Position numbers and translations under genes: made by a program. 7,132 nucleotides of DNA. Origin: Thermoanaerobaculia bacterium. Its GTDB lineage: Bacteria; Acidobacteriota; Thermoanaerobaculia; Multivoradales; JAHEKO01. Below, piece after piece: positions 1-6,560 of this stretch. The notes under the pieces were generated by a model. That model ran no database searches. It worked only from the letters and a program-made list of their open reading frames with translations, and was not told the DNA's origin. The stretch spans positions 1-7,132 of the forward strand of contig JARFQS010000243.1 in NCBI GenBank assembly GCA_029287645.1, given 5' to 3'. The stretch's first letter is position 1, and the number at the start of each line of letters is the position of its first letter.

Positions 1-1
1 G

Positions 2-727
2 CACGTGCCCTACGTGACGCAGGCCTATGGGGTCATGGTCTTGGAGGGCTCTCATGGCGATGGAAACCGATCGGCGCGCCGCAAAGCCGGGTGGGAACAG
101 CTACCGCGTGGGGACTCTCCGATCAATGTTGATGGCTGGTACCCACCTTATGGTGTGCCGGCACCTACGGTTGTGGACATCAACGGTGATTCCCGGCCCG
201 AGATTGTCGTCTCTCTGAATGACGGCTACCTGTACGCCTTCGACTCCTCGGGCGTGCGCCTCTGGCGGACGAGCTATCGTCACGGCAAGTCGATGCTCTT
301 CAGCTCGGAAGCAACCGTGGCTGACCTGAACCAGGACGGCTCCCCCGAGGTCTTGATTGCCACCTACGGCGATCCCGACGTCCACGACTCCGGTCACCTG
401 ATGATCCTGGCTGCCGACGGAGAGGTACTGCATGACATTTCGTTGCCGAACCCGGGCCACAACGGCAACGGCAACGGCGCTCCGGCTGCGCCAACCGTGG
501 GCGATCTGGATGGTGATGGCCAACTAGATATCTTCGTCCAGACTTTCGATCACGGCCTCGACCAGTTCACGGTGCCTGGGTCGGGCACGAACTGTCTCCT
601 CTGGGAAACCGCGCGCGGTGGTCCCATGCGGACGGGTCAGCAGAATGGCGCTTGGCAGCTTGGCAGAATCTTCGCCGATGGCTTTGAAACGGGTGGCACC
701 TCCACGTGGTCGGCGGCAGTTCCATGA
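2..727 (+). CDS. FG-GAP/VCBS repeat secreted protein, 3' part (5' end outside window)
   Basis: The frame is open to the left edge, so the GTG at base 5 is only the first possible start seen and is probably internal; the true start and signal peptide lie outside. Counting from that GTG there are 240 residues. Three calcium-binding-type loops typical of FG-GAP/VCBS beta-propeller blades are visible: DINGDSRPE (58-66), DLNQDGSPE (107-115) and DLDGDGQLD (168-175). Each is followed by a hydrophobic strand (IVVSL, VLIAT, IFVQT), and the first blade continues YLYAFDSSGVRLW. A LLWETARGGPMRTG segment closes the propeller. The protein ends with a short tail, RIFADGFETG...TSTWSAAVP (221-240), resembling a conserved C-terminal tail on secreted proteins of several diderm phyla. 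Such proteins are usually exported and bind ligands or other proteins; the ligand here is unknown. A PQQ-like propeller is the main alternative, less likely because of the D-x-[DN]-x-D loops. Confidence 0.85.
   Translation, partial: HVPYVTQAYGVMVLEGSHGDGNRSARRKAGWEQLPRGDSPINVDGWYPPYGVPAPTVVDINGDSRPEIVVSLNDGYLYAFDSSGVRLWRTSYRHGKSMLFSSEATVADLNQDGSPEVLIATYGDPDVHDSGHLMILAADGEVLHDISLPNPGHNGNGNGAPAAPTVGDLDGDGQLDIFVQTFDHGLDQFTVPGSGTNCLLWETARGGPMRTGQQNGAWQLGRIFADGFETGGTSTWSAAVP
461..478 (+). repeat. Hexanucleotide tandem repeat (AACGGC)x3
   Basis: Three perfect copies of AACGGC lie in frame inside the FG-GAP gene and encode Asn-Gly-Asn-Gly-Asn-Gly (residues 153-158). This is a flexible loop before the third calcium-binding blade. 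Copy number could vary by slippage without breaking the frame. No function is implied. Confidence 0.6.
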
Positions 728-733
728 GCCGGG

Positions 734-742
734 TGCTACGAT
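734..742 (+). promoter_or_regulatory. Extended -10 promoter element, probable leaderless start of the LtaS-like gene
   Basis: TG at 734-735, one base, then TACGAT at 737-742 (4 of 6 matches to TATAAT, with the extended TGn). The GTG start at 750 lies 7 bases after the hexamer, where transcription would be expected to begin, so the mRNA may have no leader. No convincing -35 is seen about 17 bases upstream, and there is no Shine-Dalgarno before the GTG. The element lies in the 22-base gap between two co-directional genes, so read-through from the upstream gene is also possible. Confidence 0.45.
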
Positions 743-749
743 CCGGCGA

Positions 750-3401
750 GTGAGTACAGAGGCCCGCGGCGGCCAAACCTCCGGATCTGGTATTCGACTC
801 GCGGTCCTGGCCGCAATCCTCGTTATTCCTGCCTGGATTCTGCGCTTCTTGGCCCTGCAGCAGCTCGGCTTCGGTCGAGGTGCCACCCACCTGCGGGGTT
901 TCGGGGCCGATCTCGCAGTAGCGCTCGTGTTTCTGGTCGTAATCGTCCTGGTAGCCGGCTGGAGACGATGGTTGGCTGTCATCTTGGCCGTGCTGTGGGT
1001 CCTTCTTCAATACGCCAATTACGAGCATGTCCTGGCTCTCGACGCCCCACTGAGCCTTACCTACTCGGGGTATCTCGCCGATCCGACATTCCTGCTGGGC
1101 TCCGGCCTGGCCCTGTCGCGTCCCCTCCTCCTACTGATATTGCTCGTCGTAGTAGGTGTTTCTACCTGGGTAGTCCTGAAACGGCCCTTCTACAGGAGAG
1201 CTGTGACGATGTCACTGGTTGGAGCTCTAGCAGCTTGCCTGGCTCTTTGGGCGTGGCCTGCACGGCCCGAGACCTTGGCGTGGAAACGTAGCCATTTCCT
1301 CTTGGAAGAGCTTCAGCGATACCTACCTGCTGGAGGATCTCGGGCGCCCAGCCTTGAACAGAGTGAGGACGTTGTCGGGAAGGTGACAGAAATCTGGAGA
1401 ACCGACTTGTCGGGTGAGCCATGGATGGATCTCGGTCACGCCGGCCAGAACATTCTCGTGGTTGTTCTAGAGGGAGTCTCTGGAGCCTACCTGCCACTGC
1501 TCGCGAATTCGTCGGGTGTCGAATCCTCGATCGAGATGGCTCGCCTAAATCGGGTGGCACTTCGTGGCGCGACGGCTGCGCGGCTCATCGGGCAACAGCG
1601 CCAGACCAATCGAGGACTCTATGCGCTGCTCTGTGGGCGATCGCCGAGGCTCGGATCGAGCGCTCCCAGGTTGAACGACTACGCAGTTGGTCCGTCCGAC
1701 CCTTGTCTACCAGAAGTCTTGAAAGGTCATGGGTACCGCACCGTATTTCTCCAAGCGAGCCCACTGTCCTTCATGATGAAGGGACAGGCCATGCCCCGAG
1801 TCGGGTTCGAAACCGTGATCGGTGAGCGTGGCGATGAGCCTGCCAACCTCAGGAGCAAGTGGGGCATCGACGATCGGGCCTTCCTGGATTTGAGCTTCGA
1901 TCAGATCCGACAACTCGAATCGGAAAGCGAGCCTTGGTTTCTCACGCTGCTCACCGTCGGAACACACCATCCCTTCACGGTCCCCGAATTGGCGGAGATT
2001 CCCGCGGAAGACGGTTTGCCGCGAGCTATGGCCTATCTGGACGAGGCGATTGGGGACTTCGTCGATCGACTGGAGAACGAAGGCATCCTCGACAACACTC
2101 TGGTCGTCCTGACGAGTGACGAGTCTGCGGGCCTGCCCCGCAACGACAACGACTTCGTTCGGACACTGAGCCAGAACTGGAGCCTGGCCATTCTGATGCT
2201 GCCGGGTGAGGAGCCGCGTCTTCTCGAAGAGCCTTTCCTGCAGAGCGATCTCGCAGTGAGCGTGCTGGACTATCTGGGCCTTCCTGACGAAGCGGCTTCT
2301 TTCACAGGTCGAAGTCTCTTTCGAAACTACCCCGAGGAGCGGCCGATCTTCTTCGCCAACACCCATCAAGGGCGGGTCTATGGTCTGTTTCCTCCCGATC
2401 GGCTACTGAGCTGCCGTGAGGGAGTTGCGGATTGTCGGACCTTCGAGCTCTCCCCTGGAGGATTGTTCGCCGGGGGTGAGGGATTGGGAGCGACAGGGCC
2501 GCGTGAGAGGGCGATGCTTCGAGCCGCGACCCAACTTTCACTGAAAAAGGGTGGCACCGGTGCCGAGGGCAGGACGTTTCAGCTGGTCGAGGAGCTCGAA
2601 GTGCCGGTAATGGCCCGGCATCGGAAGATCTTCGACGGGCAGTACCTCGACGTGCCGGACTCGATGGTCGTAGAGGTCGAGATCGAGGGTGAGGTGGTGG
2701 GCGAGAGCGGGTGGCTCCACTTGCGTCACGACCTCGTCAGCCGCGAGGCCAAGCACTATCTCGCTCGGCTGCCAGTCATGGGCCCAGGAGACAGGTTTCG
2801 CCTCCGGTATCGCTTGCACCCTGGTGGTCCGCTTTCGGGCCTGATCTGTCGCGGATCCGCGGATCTGCTCGACACGAATCGACTCGATCTTCGGCTCGAC
2901 GTGGCCGAGCTGAAGATTCGACCCGAAAAGGGACAAGCTCTCGGTGTGGGCGTCGAGGTTCTCGAGGAATCGGTGGATCGGCGCCTGGATCCGGAGCCTC
3001 TGCATCTTCCTTTCGAGCCCACGAATCTGACACTGGCGCCGTGCTCGACCGTGGCAGTCGGGAATCAGATCCTCGCCGAGCACTGCCCTGCGGGGCAGGT
3101 GGCGCTAGGGCCCCGCTTCTACGCACCCTTGGGGGCAAGGCTCGAGATCATCCACCGGGTCGAGGGCCTCGAGGCCGCCAGCCGGCTCTTCAGCGCCGTC
3201 GGTTCCCAAGGCCCTCCGATGGTGCTAGCCCAAAGCCCGGTGCAGACTCTCGAGGCCGGAGAGACAATGGAAATCGTCTTGTCGCTCGAGGTGGAGGCAG
3301 TGCTCAACGAGCTCATCGTGGGCCTGGCCGTCGCAGAGGGCTCGTCGCCAAGCACCTCCTTCCGGCTCCTCGACACCACCGTGACGATGATTCTGCCCTG
3401 A
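750..3401 (+). CDS. LtaS/MdoB-like membrane-anchored sulfatase-fold protein with long extra C-terminal region
   Basis: This 883-residue protein belongs to the LTA synthase/phosphoglycerol transferase group of the alkaline phosphatase superfamily. Such enzymes move phosphoglycerol-type groups onto envelope polymers outside the inner membrane. Five hydrophobic helices come first (about 15-38, 52-70, 73-92, 118-140, 148-167). The catalytic domain (about 230-540) shows NILVVVLEG with metal ligand Glu241, QTNRGLYALLCG with presumed nucleophile Thr286, the family's KWGIDDRAF segment, THHPF (His406-His407), and VVLTSDESAG (457-458), where the usual Asp-His metal pair reads Asp-Glu. About 275 residues from 607 onward are beta-rich and unrecognised. 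GTG 750 is chosen because an open frame back to 618 would overlap the upstream gene's tail, adds only a polar arginine-rich stretch before the first helix, and a -10-like box sits 7 bases before 750. The donor and acceptor cannot be told; an atypical or inactive enzyme is possible. Confidence 0.83.
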   Translation: MSTEARGGQTSGSGIRLAVLAAILVIPAWILRFLALQQLGFGRGATHLRGFGADLAVALVFLVVIVLVAGWRRWLAVILAVLWVLLQYANYEHVLALDAPLSLTYSGYLADPTFLLGSGLALSRPLLLLILLVVVGVSTWVVLKRPFYRRAVTMSLVGALAACLALWAWPARPETLAWKRSHFLLEELQRYLPAGGSRAPSLEQSEDVVGKVTEIWRTDLSGEPWMDLGHAGQNILVVVLEGVSGAYLPLLANSSGVESSIEMARLNRVALRGATAARLIGQQRQTNRGLYALLCGRSPRLGSSAPRLNDYAVGPSDPCLPEVLKGHGYRTVFLQASPLSFMMKGQAMPRVGFETVIGERGDEPANLRSKWGIDDRAFLDLSFDQIRQLESESEPWFLTLLTVGTHHPFTVPELAEIPAEDGLPRAMAYLDEAIGDFVDRLENEGILDNTLVVLTSDESAGLPRNDNDFVRTLSQNWSLAILMLPGEEPRLLEEPFLQSDLAVSVLDYLGLPDEAASFTGRSLFRNYPEERPIFFANTHQGRVYGLFPPDRLLSCREGVADCRTFELSPGGLFAGGEGLGATGPRERAMLRAATQLSLKKGGTGAEGRTFQLVEELEVPVMARHRKIFDGQYLDVPDSMVVEVEIEGEVVGESGWLHLRHDLVSREAKHYLARLPVMGPGDRFRLRYRLHPGGPLSGLICRGSADLLDTNRLDLRLDVAELKIRPEKGQALGVGVEVLEESVDRRLDPEPLHLPFEPTNLTLAPCSTVAVGNQILAEHCPAGQVALGPRFYAPLGARLEIIHRVEGLEAASRLFSAVGSQGPPMVLAQSPVQTLEAGETMEIVLSLEVEAVLNELIVGLAVAEGSSPSTSFRLLDTTVTMILP

Positions 3402-3405
3402 GGCG

Positions 3406-5202
3406 TCAAGGAGGGCTGGGATCTGTGTCCCACCTCTCGGCCAACTCCGTCAATTCGAGCTGTAGCGAGGCTGCCAGGCGGCAATCGGGGTCGTCCCGGA
3501 GTCGCCTCTCCACCTCGAGAAGGGTCAGCTTCAGCCTCTCCGGGTCGGTGCCAGCCGCTTTCAGGGTGGCCTCGGGATCCTCCGGATTCACGTAGCGATA
3601 CTCGAGCCGATCGAGGAGTTGGGCACGCCCCGGCCGGCGCGAGAGAAATACCATCGCCACATCGTCCCAGTGGACGAGAGCGAAGCGGTCCGGTGTGAAG
3701 AGCACCGCGTTGGAGGTCAGGTGAACCAGCCGTGGCTCACCACCGGCAATGAGGGGCGGTTCGAGCACGGGTCGCCTTCGTCTGTCGTAGCGCACCAGTG
3801 CACCGTCGATCTCGTATCGATCGAGCAGAGCATTCCAGGCCTGGCTGTCCTTGCGCGCCGCGGCCAGCTCTCGCAAGAAGTCCGGGTTCAGCTCGTTGCG
3901 GCCATCGTTGAAGATCTGGCGCGGCGGGAAGAGACGCCACAGCAGGTAACCGCCGAAAGCCACGTTGTTGTAGAGGTTGCCCAACTCGGGGACCTGTTCG
4001 ATGAAGTCGACCGATTGCTCCGGGAATCGTCCGGGCTCGAGGCCCCACCCAACGTTGTATCGACCCTGCCGGGGTGCCAGGGGCCCGCGGGTCGGGGGCC
4101 AGATGCACCAGGCCATCCCAAGCAAGCAAGCGAGCACCGGTAGGAGCCGTGCCCGGGTGGAGCGTATCGGTGCCCTCCAATCGAAGGTAGCCAACTCGGC
4201 GAGGGACTCGGAGGCGAGAAAGAAGGCTCCAACGAACAGGGGCGCCTGATGGCGCATGGATGTACTGGTCAGGGCCATGAGTGCGAGTGTGACCAGGCCG
4301 GTCGCTGGATCGATACGATGCGTGCAACGATACGTCTGGACGAGCAGCAGGGCCAGCAGAGCCAGGCCGATGAAAAGAAACGGCTGGGGAGCCTTCCAGA
4401 CAGGGAGCCACTCCGGGTTGACTCCAGGAACGTTCTCCAGGGCTCCGGAGATCTCCACCGGTACTGCGAAGAGCCTCCAGCCCGCCGGATTGAGGAGCAT
4501 TGCGAGCAGCATGGCGATGGGTAACCCGAACACCCACCTCCACGGGATCGGACTCGGCCCCCTTCGCGGCGTGCCCCAACCGCCCGGAAGGTGTGTCCCC
4601 ACCAGAAAGGCACCGCAAAGCACAGGTGCCATCAGGGATCCCGGGTGGGAGTTGGCCCACAAGAAGGTCAGCAGCAGCACCAGGGCCACGGGCCAGCGCT
4701 GTCTACCGCGACGGAACTCGGCGAGCAGCCACAGCAGCAGGGCGAGCGCTACCAGCGTCGGGAACTCGGGGCGCAAGAAGAACCGTGGCCGCGCGCCGAG
4801 CAGGGTGACGAAAAGAGCCATGCCGGTGCCGACCTCCGGAGCTCCGGCCCGACGTGCCGCAGACCAGAGAATCAGGGCCAGACCCAGCGCCAGGCCGATC
4901 CGGAGCACCCATAGTCCAGTGAGGCCGCCCAGATTCTCGACCATCGCCAGACCGACTTGGAAGAGCCATTCGTGGTCGACCCAGGGAGCGCCCTGAGCGG
5001 TGAAGCGGAAAGGATCGGGATCGGGAAGAGCTCGATGCTGGAGAATCCAGTGCCCTGCCGTCAGGTGCCAAAAGACGTCGTAGGCGCGGATCTTGAAGGC
5101 CGCGGCCACAGCCGTGAAGGCCAGAAGAACAGCGAAGATCCGGACCTTCCAGGGCTCGTCATCACGATGCGCGGGCAGCCCGGTCTCACCTTGCGGCGTC
5201 AT
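3406..5202 (-). CDS. Polytopic membrane protein, GT-C glycosyltransferase-like
   Basis: This 598-residue protein has roughly nine to eleven hydrophobic helices between residues 20 and 370, then an extracytoplasmic C-terminal region. After the first helix comes DVFWHLTAG (42-50), DPDPFRFT (61-68) and WVDHEWL (74-80). An acidic residue in the first outer loop is typical of GT-C glycosyltransferases, and this D-x-x-WHL/DPF/HEWL combination recurs in a group of bacterial membrane proteins usually left uncharacterised. The soluble part has GGYLLWRLFPPRQIFNDGRN (417-436) and ALVHWDDVAMVFL (508-520), two further hallmarks of that group. Residues 527-598 are charged and helical, where relatives often carry TPR repeats. 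The likely role is transfer of a lipid-linked sugar on the outer face of the inner membrane, inferred from fold likeness only. It starts 33 bases after the dehydrogenase stop, so the two are probably cotranscribed. No good Shine-Dalgarno precedes ATG 5202; an in-frame TGA 27 bases upstream limits the start. Confidence 0.8.
   Translation of the reverse strand: MTPQGETGLPAHRDDEPWKVRIFAVLLAFTAVAAAFKIRAYDVFWHLTAGHWILQHRALPDPDPFRFTAQGAPWVDHEWLFQVGLAMVENLGGLTGLWVLRIGLALGLALILWSAARRAGAPEVGTGMALFVTLLGARPRFFLRPEFPTLVALALLLWLLAEFRRGRQRWPVALVLLLTFLWANSHPGSLMAPVLCGAFLVGTHLPGGWGTPRRGPSPIPWRWVFGLPIAMLLAMLLNPAGWRLFAVPVEISGALENVPGVNPEWLPVWKAPQPFLFIGLALLALLLVQTYRCTHRIDPATGLVTLALMALTSTSMRHQAPLFVGAFFLASESLAELATFDWRAPIRSTRARLLPVLACLLGMAWCIWPPTRGPLAPRQGRYNVGWGLEPGRFPEQSVDFIEQVPELGNLYNNVAFGGYLLWRLFPPRQIFNDGRNELNPDFLRELAAARKDSQAWNALLDRYEIDGALVRYDRRRRPVLEPPLIAGGEPRLVHLTSNAVLFTPDRFALVHWDDVAMVFLSRRPGRAQLLDRLEYRYVNPEDPEATLKAAGTDPERLKLTLLEVERRLRDDPDCRLAASLQLELTELAERWDTDPSPP
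3411..3436. terminator. Possible hairpin at the convergent gene junction
   Basis: GAGG (3411-3414) can pair with CCTC (3433-3436), and TGGGA (3417-3421) with TCCCA (3428-3432) around a 6-base loop, with a 2-base bulge (3415-3416). It starts 10 bases after the LtaS-like stop codon and lies within the last codons of the opposite-strand gene. No T-run follows on either strand, so intrinsic termination is unproven; it may be only a 3'-end-stabilising structure or chance. Confidence 0.25.
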
Positions 5203-5235
5203 GAGGCGGATCTTTTCATACCCTCTTCAGCCATC

Positions 5236-6393
5236 TCAGCGAGCCTGTGCACTGTCGCCCATGTACTGGATCCTGTAGATGGCTCCTGCCCGGTCGTCCG
5301 AGACGAGAATCGAGCCATCCGGCGTGACGTGCAGATCCACGGGTCGTCCCCAGGCGTCGTCCCCCTGCAGCCAGCCCTCTGCGAAGACTTCGTAGGAGAT
5401 CACCTCGTTGCCGTCGAGCCGCGCCAGGGTCAATCGGTACCCGATTGGTGTGCTGCGGTTCCAGGAACCATGCTCGGCGATGAAGATCTGATTCCGATAC
5501 TCGTCCGGGAAGCTCCCGCCGGTGTAGAAGCGCATCCCGAGTGAGGCGACATGGGGCCCGAGCTTGGCGGCCGGAGGCACGGTTTCGCTGCAGTTCCGCA
5601 TCTCGCCGAACTGCGGATCGGGTATGTCGCCGCCATGGCAGTAGGGAAAGCCGAAATGCAGCCCTTTCGATGGCGCCCGGTTCAGCTCGTCGGGGGGCAG
5701 ATCGTCGCCCATCATGTCCCGCCCGTTGTCTGTGAACCAGAGCTCCCCGGTTTCCGGGTGCCAGTCGAATCCGACTGTATTGCGAACGCCGTGAGCATAG
5801 ATCTCGTGATTCTCGCCATCGATGTCCATACGGGTGATCGAGGCGTAGATCGGCTCCTCTTTTTCGCAGACGTTGCACGGAGCCCCCACCGGCACATAGA
5901 GCTTGTCGTCGGGACCGAACCGAATGAACTTCCAGCCGTGATGGGTGTCGCTCGGGAAATCGGCATTCACTACCACCGGCTCCGGCGGGTCCTCCAGCCT
6001 CTCGTCGATCCCATCGAACCGCAGTACCCGGTGGATCTCGGCCACATAGAGCGAGCCGTCCCGCCAGGCCACGCCGTTGGGAGCGTTCAGATCGGTTGCG
6101 ATCGTGAGGATCCGATCGGCGACTCGATCCCCGGTCTCATCGACGACCGCATAGACATTGCCTCCCCGGCGGCTACCCACGTAGAGAATGCCCGTCGGGC
6201 TCTGGGTCATGGCCCGGGCGCCGGGGACTTGATCGGTCAGCAGGTCGATCTCGAAGCCGTCCGGGAGCTGGATGCGGTCGAGGTGAACACCCTCCATCTT
6301 GCCGGCCGGCAGGCAGGCGGGAAGAGTCAGCACGGTGGTCAGGGCGACAAGAGACGTGACCGCGAGCGCGGGTCGGATGTGAGTCGATTTCAT
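5236..6393 (-). CDS. Predicted PQQ-dependent sugar (glucose/sorbosone-type) dehydrogenase lipoprotein
   Basis: This 385-residue protein resembles the soluble glucose/sorbosone dehydrogenase family, six-bladed propellers that oxidise sugar hydroxyl groups with PQQ in the periplasm. A basic, hydrophobic N-terminus ends in a lipobox-like LPAC with Cys27, so it is probably a lipoprotein. Family signatures follow: HHGWKFIRFGPDDKLYVPVG (151-170), whose paired histidines match the family's catalytic-base position; GVRNTVGFDWHPETGELWF (202-220); TDNGRDMMGDDLPPDELN (221-238); EHGSWNRS (307-314); and a last blade GRPVDLHVTPDGSILVSDD (349-367). Cys173, Cys176, Cys252 and Cys268 could form disulfides; the C-x-x-C is not followed by His, so it is not a heme site. 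No cytochrome domain is fused, so electrons would need a separate acceptor. ATG 6393 gives an intact signal peptide and lies just behind a sigma70-like promoter. The substrate is unknown, and PQQ binding is inferred from family membership. Confidence 0.87.
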   Translation of the reverse strand: MKSTHIRPALAVTSLVALTTVLTLPACLPAGKMEGVHLDRIQLPDGFEIDLLTDQVPGARAMTQSPTGILYVGSRRGGNVYAVVDETGDRVADRILTIATDLNAPNGVAWRDGSLYVAEIHRVLRFDGIDERLEDPPEPVVVNADFPSDTHHGWKFIRFGPDDKLYVPVGAPCNVCEKEEPIYASITRMDIDGENHEIYAHGVRNTVGFDWHPETGELWFTDNGRDMMGDDLPPDELNRAPSKGLHFGFPYCHGGDIPDPQFGEMRNCSETVPPAAKLGPHVASLGMRFYTGGSFPDEYRNQIFIAEHGSWNRSTPIGYRLTLARLDGNEVISYEVFAEGWLQGDDAWGRPVDLHVTPDGSILVSDDRAGAIYRIQYMGDSAQAR

Positions 6394-6402
6394 GGTCTTC
6401 AG

Positions 6403-6431
6403 AACATAGCGTCCAGGCGACGCGTCCGCAA
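6403..6431 (-). promoter_or_regulatory. Sigma70-type promoter for the dehydrogenase-membrane protein pair
   Basis: On the minus strand TTGCGG (6431-6426) and TATGTT (6408-6403) are separated by exactly 17 bases. They match TTGACA at 3 of 6 and TATAAT at 4 of 6 positions. Transcription would start near 6397-6395, only a few bases before the ATG at 6393, giving a near-leaderless mRNA. Only a weak GAAGA-type purine run precedes the ATG, which fits. Confidence 0.5.
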
Positions 6432-6447
6432 GGTCGCGAAATCGAAG

Positions 6448-6482
6448 GGCTCAGGGCGGAGGATCTCGGCCGGGCCTGAGCC
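6448..6482. repeat. Inverted repeat in the divergent promoter region
   Basis: GGCTCAGG (6448-6455) and CCTGAGCC (6475-6482) are perfect 8-base inverted arms separated by 19 bases. A third half-site, CTCAGGGC, recurs at 6514-6521 in the same orientation as CTCAGGGC at 6450-6457, 64 bases (about six helical turns) away. The set lies upstream of the dehydrogenase promoter and ahead of the cNMP-domain gene, a place suited to an operator or a leader hairpin. Function is inferred only from position and symmetry. Confidence 0.45.
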
Positions 6483-6483
6483 A

Positions 6484-6500
6484 TGACCTCGACCTGACCT
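6484..6500 (+). repeat. TGACCT direct repeat with 11-bp period
   Basis: TGACCT occurs at 6484-6489 and 6495-6500, an 11-base step that places both copies on the same DNA face. An overlapping GACCT lies at 6491-6495. It sits about 60-75 bases before the start of the cNMP-domain gene and could be a regulator binding site, but such a short repeat may also be chance. Confidence 0.25.
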
Positions 6501-6548
6501 TCGGGGAGCACGCCTCAGGGCATGGGAGAATGGAACATCGCATCAGCG

Positions 6549-6555
6549 AAGGAGG
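6549..6555 (+). promoter_or_regulatory. Strong Shine-Dalgarno of the cNMP-domain gene
   Basis: AAGGAGG lies 5 bases before ATG 6561, a near-perfect anti-16S match at good spacing. It fixes the start of the last gene and contrasts with genes 2 to 4, which lack such a site. Confidence 0.85.
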
Positions 6556-6560
6556 TTGGA

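Noticed and set aside
618..749. Longer N-terminus for the LtaS-like protein starting at GTG 618
   Set aside because: It overlaps the 3' coding end of the FG-GAP gene, has no ribosome binding site, and adds a low-information polar, arginine-rich stretch. GTG 750 fits the -10 box and the first membrane helix.
2711..3595. 294-residue plus-strand open frame
   Set aside because: An Arg/Ser-rich shadow of the LtaS-like gene in another frame that runs on antisense to the next gene; no domain or start signal seen.
3737..4660. 307-residue minus-strand open frame
   Set aside because: Shifted-frame shadow of the membrane protein gene; the product is Pro/Arg/Gly-rich with no membrane helices or motifs.
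4256..4996. 246-residue plus-strand open frame antisense to the membrane protein gene
   Set aside because: Low-complexity Arg/Ser/Pro composition typical of antisense frames in GC-rich genes; no supporting signals.
5875..5886. C-x-x-C in the dehydrogenase (Cys173-Cys176) as a heme c site
   Set aside because: The residue after the second Cys is Glu, not His, so it lacks the C-x-x-C-H heme motif.
5551..6486. 311-residue plus-strand open frame antisense to the dehydrogenase
   Set aside because: Opposite-strand shadow produced by high GC; the dehydrogenase frame carries clear family motifs and a lipoprotein signal.
6523..6531. TGG plus GAGAAT as an extended -10 promoter for the cNMP-domain gene
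   Set aside because: Only a partial -10 match with no -35 at a suitable distance; too weak to call as a feature.
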